Assembly (NCBI GenBank): GCA_013396995.1
Contig: VWZP01007832.1
Location: 2,176,711-2,240,710, forward strand
Origin: Dicaeum eximium
Taxonomy: Eukaryota; Chordata; Aves; Passeriformes; Dicaeidae
Direction of reading: 5' to 3'
Length of the DNA: 64,000 nt
Part shown: piece by piece, positions 13,411-25,400 of the stretch
How positions within the stretch are numbered: the stretch's first letter is position 1
Layout: each line of letters starts with the position of its first letter
Program-made: the position numbers and the translations under genes
Notes under the pieces: generated by a model
The model's input: the letters and a program-made list of their open reading frames with translations, nothing else
What the model was told of the DNA's origin: nothing
Databases searched by the model: none

Positions 13411-13479
13411 ATGCCCACCGTGGAGGAGCTCTACCGCAACTACGGCATCCTGGCGGACGCCACGGAGACGGCGGGCCAG
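13411..13479 (+). CDS. API5: API5 coding exon 1
   Basis: Residues 1-23. The ATG has a purine at -3 (GCC before it) and starts the conserved MPTVEELYRNYGILADAT. The donor is CAG/GTGTGG, weaker than the usual GTRAGT. Residues 20-21 read TA where I recall QV in human. Confidence 0.92.
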
Positions 13480-16400
13480 GTGTGGTGTGGCTGCGGCCTG
13501 CAAGGCCTCGCTAGGCCTCGGGCTTGCGTAGCGTCGCCGCAGGGAGTTCCGGGCCGAGGCGGGGCGGGCGGGCCGGCCGGGGGCCGTCAGAGGGGCTGCT
13601 CGCCTCGCCGCACAGCCGGCGAGCCCCCGGGGCTGGGCTCGGGGTGGATTTCCTCAGGCCGGCGGTGGCGCAGCGCGGGTGGAAATGAGCAGCGCGCCCG
13701 CGGATCTGCAGGGACCGCAGTAGGTCCCGCCGCTTCTGCAGCATCCGCGTCGTGTCGGCAGCTCCCCTTGAAATGTGGCGTCTCGGATATTTACCGGTTC
13801 TCAGCTAGAGTCAGGCTGTTTCTTGCAAGGGGGCGGGGAGTTTCGCCTGGCGAATTCAGGCCTTGAAGTCTTTGACCCCGCGCTTGCAGATCTGGAGGGC
13901 GTCGGGCAGGCTGTCTTGCGAAAAGCCTTGCTGAGGGAAGGTGAAGTCTGTTATGACTTAAAAGCTGCGTGTAGCTCCCTGTTTTTTTCTTCCTTGAGGC
14001 AAGAACGTAAGGTCAAACCTCATGACTGAAGATTTTTTTCTGTAAAATCTTGGCAAGATCTGCCATTTGTTTATACCATTACTGAATTATTCAAGAAAAT
14101 ATGATGGCTTAGAATATTACCAATAGATAATATTATGGTTAGTTACAACTAATTGCATTAGTCCCCCATTTTCCTAAATGGCCCCCTGAAAAAGCAGAAG
14201 ATACTTTTTTTTTCCTTTTGGTCATAATGTCAATAAGTAGGAAAGTAGTTTTGCCATAGCTGTATCTATCCATGGATTTAAAATTAAACAAGAGCGCTGC
14301 TATATAATGTCACTTAGAAAGTTTTTTAAGAGAATAAATAATTTAGTGGTTGGTTGGGGGCAGGGGAGTGTTGAAGGTTTTTTTCATTTTAATTCAGGTC
14401 CATTCACTTTGCTTGTGTTGTTATGCCTAGTGAAACAAAGCATCCTTGCAGACAGTCCAACAAAAACATCACCTCAGAACCAAAAACAAAGTGCAAATAA
14501 AATGTAGGGAACTACGGGGAGAGGTGCAGAGTAAAACAAGCTGTTATCTTGCCACTTCAGAAATGCACAGTTCATTTCACTTTGCTTCTTGTGAGTACCT
14601 TTTGTGAGGAAGGAATGGCCATCCTAGGTAGAGCAAACCCCAGCATGGTTAAGAAATGCAGCCTGTGGCAGAGGAGGTGTGTAAGAACCTCTGAGGGTAA
14701 GTATAGAATGGGGATTCCTAAAACACCCTCCCAGTTTGTCCCTCTCCAGCTTTTGGGTTCCCAGAGCCAGAGGAAGTGTCTCTGTAACAAGCAGAGCTTG
14801 TGAGGTTATTCTTCAGTGAACTTTTCTGATGCTTTGTTGAACTGAATGTGCTTCTGGCATATCAAGGTTCTGTGCTAAAACGTTTCATTATTTTGTTAAC
14901 ATTTCTGATGGATTTACCTCTTGGAATTTGTCATTTCATAATCTTGCTTGGTGGCTCCAATGTCTGCATTCTGAGAAGCCACGAGTAGCTGTTCCTTGTT
15001 CATCAGTTTTACCCCACTTAGTGCTTTATTGTCTCTTAACAACATTATGCACGTGATCTCTTACTGCAAAAAGTTGTGATCACCCTGTGTCAGAGAAACA
15101 CAGAGCATGGGCATGGGGACTGCCAGAAGTTAGAACATCAAGAGAAGCACTCTCTTTAGTCTTTAAAAGACTGGAAGTACTGAGCTTGTAAAAGAATGTT
15201 TCAGTTGAGAAAGGGGCTCAGAAATGAGGTATCCACAAGTGGAATGAAGGTGAGAAGTTGAAAAAAAAACTATTAGGAAGCTGGCTGAAAATAAAGAGGA
15301 AGACAAACATTTCTTCATAACGCATGGTAGAACTTGTCACAGGGCACTGCAGGGTATGAATTGACCCAAGAACTAACCTAGAGAAGTTAATAGAAGATTG
15401 GTCAATTAACATTTATTAAAAACAAAGGTCTGGACACTATCTCCAGCTTAGGACATTCCTTTGTTACAGATGGGAAGGGAATGCACAAAACAGAAGGATC
15501 ACACTGGTTCTGTAGTCCCCTGTGGTTTTTCTAGAGCATTTCATGCTGCCAGGTAAAACAAACTGTACATGCAAACTGTACCTGTACATGCTGTACAGGT
15601 AAAACAAACTCCTGCCTGAGCTGTGTTTTGCCTACATGGTAGGAGTAATTAGCATGGAGGAACACAATTGCAGGGAACAAGGGCTGCTCTGTTCCATTGC
15701 TGCATGAATGCCTTTTCACATGTATTAAGTTTTATGTTACGTGTTCTACAACAGAACTTGTTGTAGAGCCTGAGAAGCCGTGTCTGTAGTGATATGTGTT
15801 TTCATTGCTAGTTTGTGCTGGCTCATTCCTGCCTTTGCTGCTGAGTGCACTGCATTGGCCCAAAACTACAGAGTGAACTGGGCTGTGATGTGGTGCAGCT
15901 GAAAGGCAACTGATTCTTTCACTGCTAATTTTTCACCCAGGTCTGTGTCCCAGTCCAGTTCAGATTCTGGCAACACAGCTCTCAACAAGCTGTAGGGAGT
16001 GCTTCAGGAGCATGGGCACTAAATTTTTAAATGCAGCTTGCTTTAGAGGGCATTAATGCAGTGTACTGCTTTGTAAATTAGTATCTGTATTGGCTATGGG
16101 ACAACTTTCATGGGGAGTAGTGGTGATGATATATGTGGCTGTGGGAAATTTAATGTAAATAAAGCAAAGAAAGTGTCCTGTGCTGTCAGAGTGCTGTTCA
16201 AAGGAGGATAAGCTGTTTTAAGCATTCTTTTTCGCAACCGTGAGGAAAATTAATTTTAGAAGGTCCTGATTTCTGCTAGTATCCTAATAATGCTGACTTC
16301 TGTTTCAAAAACACACAGCTAACCACAACAAAGACTTCAATTAATTTGAAGTTTCAGTCCTGCAGGCACAGAATCAGAAGCATCTGTGTGATTCTAGTTG

Positions 16401-19400
16401 GAGCAGCTAGAGAATATTTTACTGTTGCTGAAGTATTCATTCATATATTTGGAATATATATTTCTATATTTGAAACTGGAGGTTTCTGGGATCATTTTTT
16501 AATCTAGTTTCCTTTAACTGTTCTTCCATGCACTGTATTTCATCCCAGATTAACTACCTGAATAGATACCAGAGATTTCAGGTGAAGTTAACTACCTGAA
16601 TAGATATCAGAGATACTTTAGCACCATATATGTTAATAAGAATTCGTGATCCACTGCAGTGGCACAGTTACTGGGAAAGGTAATCTCTACTTCAGAGACA
16701 ATACATGAGCATACAAAAGGCAGAAACTCCTTGAAAAACTGGCCAAGTTCAGTGGCAGTGATCATAGAATTCCTTGCAGTAATCTAATCACAGTGTGCAA
16801 GGTGTTACCCTCAGGGCCAGCAGCTGGAGTGGTACACGCTTGAACAGACAGGAGCCAGAATAACAGTAAAAGCCAGGCAACAGAGGCAAATATTACCAAA
16901 TTGGTGTGGTTATATCAGTCTAAAAGAAAAATATATTCCTTTGTAAGAAGCTTGTATAATACAATTCACTTAAAGAGTTTCAGAAAACAGGAGAAAAAAA
17001 GTCCTTCCTTGTCTTGAGAGTAACCCAGGATTTTTCCATTTATGTATTCTGGTTTTGTTTCTTCAGCATAAGGATGCCTACCAGGTGATCTTGGATGGTG
17101 TGAAAGGAGGTGCCAAGGAGAAGAGACTTGCAGCCCAGTTTATTCCTAAGTTCTTCAAGCATTTTCCTGAGCTAGCTGACTCAGCTATCAATGCCCAGTT
17201 GGACCTCTGCGAGGATGAAGATGTTTCTGTAAGAATAAGAACCTTGTAGCAAGTTGATACTTTGAATTTATTGTTTAATGGGCTGTGTCTTTTGGGAGGG
17301 GAGGGTCGGTCTTTGGAAAACATAAATTTCATTGTATTTGCGCATTTAATTCATCATGCGATGGTTTGGGAAGATGCGTCGGTTTTCATTTATCTTTTTT
17401 AGTTCCCACCACTGACCAAAGGAATAGCTCTGTAGAAAGAAACTTACCATTTGTTTGAATAGAAATGAAATTTACATGGTTTCCTATCAAAAGGCACTTT
17501 GTGGTAATTGATTCTGATAAATACTGCTGGGAGACAGAATCTTGTTTGCACCTGAGAACCACAGGGATGTGATTCTGACTGTTGTGCTTCTTGAGATGCT
17601 TCATGCTGCTTCTGTGGTGCTGGTAGAAGCTGTACCTTTGAAGCATCTCTTTATCAAGTCATAAGGGATTTGGACAGATCGTTCAAGGATTTTTCTCAGT
17701 GCTTGGAACAAACCCTAGAGTTTATCCCTGCCATATGCACAACTGTAAAACTATCCTTCCTGTCAGCAAATAAAACTCCTTAATAACACAAACTCCAGAC
17801 TTTATTTTGTTGCTCATATGAATGATTTTGTGAACAGAAATGCTGTTTGAATTTGATTTTTCTCCAGTGCTGCCCAGCTCTAAGAAAAATACATTGTTTT
17901 CTTCATAAATATGTCAAAATAGGCAGATTTGGGGTGCTATGTAATTCTGAAAATTTTAAAATTTTTTTAATTTCTACATTACTGACAATCTTGACAGATC
18001 CGGCGACAAGCAATCAAGGAATTGCCTCAGTTTGCCACTGGAGATAATCTTCCTCGAGTAGCAGACATATTGACCCAGCTTCTACAGTCAGGTAGGAGAC
18101 ACATCCTGGCTGATCTCCTCATGGCACACCTAAATATGTATACAGTTTTGGTTCTGTAAAACATTTTTCACTGATTCATCATTTATCCCACTGCTGTTCA
18201 CATCCTTCTTGTTTTCTTTTTCTCCTGCTTTATATTTGCTGTACAGTTAGGCTGCTGCTTCAGCTGAAAGGGCACTAATTATCCTAATCTAAACCAAAAA
18301 TCTTTCTTTTAGAAAAAATTTTCATTCAAGTTCTCTGAAAGAATCTGTAGAAAAAGGCAAGGGAGAGAACCTTCCAGTTATGGACTGCAGCAAATTGCTT
18401 TCTGAAAAAGTTACTGAATTTCTGATCCAGTTTCTAGAACCTGAAAAGGCCCGAGGGCATTTTGCTCCATACAGTTGCATTTTTAGTGCAAAATAAACAC
18501 TTTGGGGGTAAATTCAGAATTTAATATGCATTTAATCTCAGTAAGTTATAAAGTGCTAAATAGGTGGTGTTCAAACATCTGTTAAAACTGCATGGTTAAG
18601 AGTCTGGGCTTCTCAAGAAGATGGGTTTGGTTTGGGTTTTTTGAGATGGATGCATTTCTCCATTTAGTTCAAGAGAGAAATAGTTCCTGCCACATATAAA
18701 TATTGTAGATTAATTAAGAGTTTAAAAATAAATAGCTATGTATTTGACATTAATTAAGTGAAAGTTAGCTTGTTTATTAAAAAAACTAAATACATAGATT
18801 AATAACTTCCCTTCAACTTTTCAGTCCCATCAAATTTTAATGTTTAGTTTCGGCAGGGAGACTAAAGTGACGAGCAAATAGCTTTTTATTTTTTGCTTCC
18901 AACTTCCATAATCATGGCTTTGAACTTCCTCAGTCTAATAGTTTTTAAAAATACAGGTTATGTTGTTTACAGGTAAATGCTGAGGACAGAGTACTTCTTG
19001 TGCAGTGTTTGCCATCTTTGCTTTTTTGCTCTTACTTTTCCATTTCGAGTGTATGATTTTAATTTTTTTTCCTCCCTCCAGATGATTCTGCAGAATTCAA
19101 TTTGGTGAACAATGCCTTGCTCAGTATATTTAAGATGGATGCTAAAGGTAAAAGATATGCTTTTCTATAGATGGCTTTTATTAATACTTCCCAGTCTACA
19201 GTAGGATCAGAACAGGATTCAATCTTGTGTCTTCTTAGTACAGTGCCAAAGCAAGACACACACTAATTGTTTGGTTTTGCAAACAGCACTGAACTTAATA
19301 ATTGTGGATCTGAATTATGCAGACTAATAAAAGAGTGTGAATTTTTGTCGAGATAAATTACAATTCTAATTTTTAAAAAAAGTTAGTATCGCAGTTATTT

Positions 19401-22400
19401 TAAAATGTGTAATGGAATCTTAAAAGAGGGAACTCTGTCCTGCATAAAAGGTCCGGGTCATAACTTCTAAAATAATTTGTGTCACCCAATTTATTCTCCA
19501 TTCAGGTACTTTGGGAGGTTTATTCAGTCAGATTCTTCAGGGAGAGGATATTGTAAGAGAGAGAGCCATTAAGTTCCTTTCTACAAAACTGAAAACTTTA
19601 CCAGAGGAAGTGATGACAAAGGAGGTGGAGGAGTTCATATTGACTGAATCAAAGAAGGTGAGTGTTTGATTTCAGTTCAAACTCAAATATTGTTAAGCCA
19701 TCCCCTATCATTGGTGTTGTTTTGGAGGTCTGTTTGAGCATTGTACAAAAGTGATCTTTTACTTTCCTATTCTGATACACTCCAAAATTTGCAGCATTTT
19801 TTGGTGGTAATGTTAAAATCATGGCTCTTCTAATTTTGTAAGAGTGACTTTGATTAGAATTACCAATCTACTTCACACCAATCATTCACACTGGAAAGGG
19901 TCTTTGAGAGATTGATCAGCTCAGTGAATCATGCTCAGCTGAATTCTGATCAGACTTCTTGGTGCTTTTTCCCGGTGGGTTTTGAAAACGTCTAACGAAG
20001 GAGAGTTCCTGTACTCTCTGGGCAACCAGCTTCAATGGTCAACTGTCCTCAACAGATTTTTTTTTCCCTCTATCCCATTGAAACCTCCCGTTTTAGTTTT
20101 GTGGCATTGTTTCATTCTGACCATGTCCAGCTCATCAAAGAACCTGGCTGCTGTGGGTGGTGTCTTGCTCTGAAGTGTCCAAAGATCAGTTGGCCCCACC
20201 CACATGCAGCTCTCTTCCTTTAGGCTGTAAAAGCCTGATTGCTTTAGGTTCTCCTCACAGCTCATGTGCTCTAGACACAGATCACCTTGTTGATTTGCCT
20301 TCCTGAAGTTTATCAACTTCCTGATACAGGAGAGCCCAACACTAGATGCAGTACTCCAGGTCTGGTCATATGAGGGCCTAGCCAAGGATCTGTCAATCCT
20401 CTGTCCCTTTGTTTCCCTTAGTCTGTGCTCTTGTTCTTAGCCCAGAACACTGCTTGTCACCCAAAGAATGGTGCTGTCACCTGTGTTGAGTCTGCTGTCT
20501 CCCAGAACCCTCAGTCTTCTCAGCAGAGCAGTTCCCCAGCCAGTCAGTCCCCTACATCTGCTGATGCAGGGAAGGTGCTTCATCCCAGGTGCAGGACCTG
20601 GCATTTGTCTTTGTGGAATCTTAGGAGATTTCTCTGCATTTCCTAAACTGAAAAAGATGCAAAAAGTTTTAAAACAATCAGTAATGAGTAGATACTTGTT
20701 TTACATTTATTCTGCCTGAAGTATTTGATTTGTAAGATAGGAGTTTGTTCTTAATTTAGAGTGAAAAAACTGTTTCCTATGCACAACTTGATGACAGTTG
20801 CTTTGATTTGTCGGTGCATTCAATTATACTGAATATTTTCATGTGTTCCTTGAAACTTGGGATTTTAAATAACTAAATGCTAAATTTAAATGCTGAATAT
20901 TTGCATACTTTACCTTTTCAAATCCAGTAGGTTTGACTTGGAGGTTTTCAAGTTGCCACCACAGAAATATGTTTTCTGTTTTTCTGTTAAGGTTCTGGAA
21001 GATGTGACAGGCGAGGAATTTGTTCTGTTCATGAAAATATTGTCTGGATTAAAAAGCTTACAGACAGTCAGTGGGAGGCAGCAGCTGGTGGAGCTGGTAG
21101 CCGAACAGGCTGACCTGGAGCAAACGTTCAATCCATCGGATACGGACTGTGTGGACAGACTTCTGCAGTGCACTCGGCAGGCAGTGCCATTGTTCTCAGT
21201 ATGTATTTGTTTGCTTTGCATGGGGAGTATTGAGGAAAGGTAAAGGCTGGAGCATGGCTTCGGTGTTCCCAATGATTATGTTTGAAAGACCACAAATCAG
21301 TACTTCTCCACCTTTAACCTCTAATGTATCCAAATATTGGAAAACACCCTTAAAGCCTCCAAGTGCAAAGATACCTTGTGTTTTTCTCTTCTCGTTTCAA
21401 ATTTAAGATGTTACAGTGAATTATGACAAGATTCTCACATTATTTTGTATGAATTTGATTATTTCAAGTCTAGTGCCAGGCAATTGCAGAACTTACGGGC
21501 CTATTCTTGGGTTGCAAGCAACCTTTTCAGCTGCTGTTGTGGACATCCTCTGAATTTAGGCTACCTGCAAGGAGGTCTGTGTCTTAAGAGGGAAGTTTAA
21601 TAAAGCTTTAAGGTACAGCTGTGAGGCATTTATAAGGGTGGAGCGGTGATGGGAGAAAAACATTTAGATCCTTCAGACTCAAGAGTAACATGAATAATGT
21701 GTGATGGTTTGTTTGTGTTTTTTTCTTTTTTTTTCCCCCAGAAAAATGTTCATTCCACAAAATTTGTTACTTATTTCTGTGAGCATGTTCTGCCAAACCT
21801 CAGCTCTTTGACTACTCTAGTGGAGGGTCTTGATATCCAGTTAGAGGTAAGCCAAAGCTAAAATGTCTTCCAAGTAGTGAAAAATAACCATCCTAGATAA
21901 AAACAGCTATTTTAAAAATCACAAGCTCTTTCCTCGAGTAGTTTTCATTTCTTGGCTTGTAGGAAAAGTAGCTGCACTAGAAAAAATGTTTGCTCTATTG
22001 AGGTATGACTGAGCATTGCCTTTTAAAGCCTGTGTCATCTGTCCCAAGCTTTTGAAGCAAGGTAGACTAAGTAGATCAGTGCAATCATTTTTATATTACT
22101 CTCAATTTTTTTTAAGCACATAGCATTTACTGAAATGATGGTTGCATAGTTGGTGCTAATTTAGCCTCCTAAGGGAGTGGCTTAATGTCTGTAATTTTGT
22201 TTACATTAATCAGTGCTATGGCTTCAGTTAGATCTCTGTGGCTCTCGCTTGAAGGTGAGCTGTGCTGCAGATGTGGGAGATGAAGTTTTGTTTACTTGTT
22301 GACTAATGCTTGCTGGGATTAGACACACAAGCCTATGTGTCTCTTTACAGACAGGAAAAACAAATTAAGCATGTTCCTCCTTGTATTCTTTCCTGCTGTT

Positions 22401-25400
22401 TTGGGAGGGGATTAGTTGTAATAGCTGGCCTCTACTGTGCCAGCCGTAGTGATTTTATAATTGATTTTAGGTTGAATGTTAAGTTTGTGTACTTTCAGTT
22501 AATACACAAAAATCTGGCTATCCTTATGTGTAGGTGTTGAAGCTTCTTGCTGAAATGAGTTCATTTTGTGGTGATATGGAAAAGCTTGAATCAAATTTGA
22601 AGAAGCTGTTTGATAAATTACTGGTAAGACTAATTCAGTTTTTATTCACATAAAACACTAAAAAATTAAGTTTTCATCAAAACAAGTTGTTTTTATGTAT
22701 TCATCTCTTTATCCTTTTTCTGAAGTGGCTATTTCAAAGATAGTCCTGTCCACTGACTGAAGGTTGAACATAATTTTGCAATTTAAAGCCTTTTTAGATA
22801 GAGAGCTGTTACCTGAATAATGTTTTTAATCCAGTAAATTCATGTGTTTCTTCTTTTTAAATTTCATAGTCATGAGAGACTCATGTTGATGTCATTAAAC
22901 ACTGTATCAGCATTGACAATTCTAAGCAAATTCAGCACTATTTCAGAAGCATTGGTACAGTACATTGTTGTTTCCTGTGCTAGTGGTGCCACCACAGTAT
23001 TTCCTCTTGAGTCAAGTACAGAAGTGTAGGTAACAGCATAAATGTGTCTCATGCATTTGTTTCTGTTCTTCAGGAGTATATGCCCCTTCCACCAGAGGAA
23101 GCAGAAAATGGGGAAAATGCTGGCAATGAAGAGCCCAAGTTGCAATTCAGTTATGTGGAGTGTTTATTGTATAGCTTCCATCAGCTGGGTCGCAAACTTC
23201 CAGACTTCCTCACAGCCAAGCTGAATGCAGAGAAATTGAAAGACTTCAAAATCAGGTAATGATTTGGAGGCAAATGTTAATGCTCTGTTACAAGGGGTTC
23301 ATTAAAAAGTGTTACTGGAGTTCCCCAGGGCTCAGTACTGGGGCCGTCCTGTTCAACATCTTTATCAATTATTTGAATGAGGAGATTGGCTGCATCCTCA
23401 GTAAGTTTGTGGGCAACACCAAGTTGAATGGGGGTGTTGATCAGCTGAAAGGTAGGAAGGCTCTGCAGAGGGTTTTGGACAGGCTGAATCGATGGGCTGA
23501 GGACAACTGCATGAGATGTAATAAGGTGGAGTGCTGAGTCCTGCAGTTGGGTCACAACAACCCCATGTAGCACTGCAGCCTTGGGCCAGAGTGGCTTGAG
23601 AGCTGATCAGCAGGAAGGGGCTTGGAGGTGCTGGTTGGCAGCCAGCTGAGTATGAGCCAGCAGTGTGCCCAGGTGGCCAAGAAGGTCCATGGCATCCAGA
23701 CCTGTATCAAGAATAACATGGCCAGCAGGACCAAGACAGTGATTGTCCCCCTGTACTCGAGACTGGTGATGCCTCACCTCGAATGCTGTATCCAGTTTTG
23801 GGACTATCACTTCAAAAAGGACATTGAGGTGCTGGAGTGTGTCCAGAGAAGGGGATGGAGCTGGGGAAGGATCTGGAGCACGAGTCTGATGAGAAATGGC
23901 TGAGGGAGTAGGGGCTGTTTAGTCTGGAGAAAGGAGGCCAGGGGGGACCTCATTGCCCTCTACAACTGCCTGGAGGTTGTAGTGAGGTGGGAGTCAGTCT
24001 CTTCTGCCATGTCTCAACTGAAAGGACAAGGAAATGGCCTTACATTGCACCAGGAAAGGATGAGATTGGATACTAGAGAAAAAAAATTACCTGGAAGAGT
24101 GGCTGGGCACTGGAATAAGTTACCCAGGGAGGTAGTGGCATCACTGTTTCAGGAAGTGTTCAAGAGGCATCTGGATGTGGCACTTGCGGGTATGGTTTTG
24201 GTGTGACAGTAGGACTAGCTGGTCCTGTAGGCCTCTTCTAACCTTTATAATTCTCTGACTCTATGAAAGTGTGAATTATTGCCTGGATGCTAAAGAAGCA
24301 CAAATCAGATTCATGGAAGACCTACTTTGAGCATTTTTCCCCAAGGAGAAGAAACAAGATTACAGCTTCCCTTTGCTTAGGCTTTTATTTCTACAGGACT
24401 ATGTAAATTTTACTAAGGGGTTGCTTTTCACTGTTTTAGGCTACAGTATTTTGCTCGAGGCTTGCAGGTGTATATTCGACAGCTTCGTCTGGCACTTCAA
24501 GGAAAAACAGGAGAAGCTTTGAAAACAGAGGAGGTAAGAATTGTTCAGGAATTCAGATTTTTCTAATTGAGCCTACTGAAAGAACCATTGGCACATATTA
24601 ATAGGCTGCAGTTAGTTTTAAGTATGCAAATAGATTAAGGGAATAATAGTGCTAACACTATTGGAAGTGCATGTTACCTTATGCTACATTTTGCAAGTGA
24701 TGATCTAGTTTTGACTTTCAGCTGCTTGCTGCAGCCACACGTATTTGGTTTAATTTTGCTCTGTGCTTTGTTTTGAAGGGGAAATCTTCATATGTTGAGC
24801 AAAAAAAAACTGCAGTGAGAACTATACTGGAACATTAAAAGCAACTAGTTAGTGTGAAGCTACAAGAACCTTAAAAGCAGCTGTGATAAAAACTTGGAAG
24901 TGTAGACACCTTTCACTATCACTGTTACTATAGCAATTCACTAGGAAGAGCAGTGAGTTTAATGTTATGATTTCATGAAATGATGTTGGCATAAAGCTAC
25001 TAGATGCTCATTGGTATCTATTTTTTTTTTACAGAACAAAATTAAAGTGGTTGCCTTGAAAATAACCAATAACATTAATGTTTTAATCAAGGTAAGTCCT
25101 CACATTATGAAGGACTAAATTCCCACTGCAGAGTAACCTATGCAGAAGAAAGGAATAGATTTGAACCAAGTTATATTGTGTTACTGCGTATTGTGTTAGT
25201 TGGTGGTAGCCAGCTCACAGTTGGTGCTGCTTTACTTTTTCTGAAAAGAAGTGGATCTTGCTGATCCTGCAAGCAACTTAGCTTTTGCTGCTAATTGTCT
25301 TGGGATACGGTGTGGACACACTTTCTTGCAGCACTAGTTGTCCCCAGGAAAAGACCACCTTGCTTCTTCAGGGGTCTCTGGATTTTCTTGTCATTTCCTG

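Larger units (their letters stand above)
13081..13720. promoter_or_regulatory. CpG island promoter of API5
   Basis: Very GC- and CpG-rich DNA spanning the API5 start codon and the beginning of intron 1. No TATA box is evident. A run of CCCGGT-type hexamers lies near 13,164-13,197 and could serve GC-box (Sp-family) factors. A perfect E2F core, TTTGGCGC, is at 13,207-13,214. The transcription start is not determinable from sequence, but the 5' UTR is likely short and within this island. Confidence 0.8.

Noticed and set aside
13054..13503. Long frames antisense to and overlapping the API5 start
   Set aside because: GC-rich CpG-island DNA has few stop codons by chance; the translations are Pro/Ala/Arg-rich low complexity.
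23259..23537. Reverse-transcriptase-like frame as a live gene
   Set aside because: A 5'-truncated, frame-shifted CR1 fragment with stops; a relic only.
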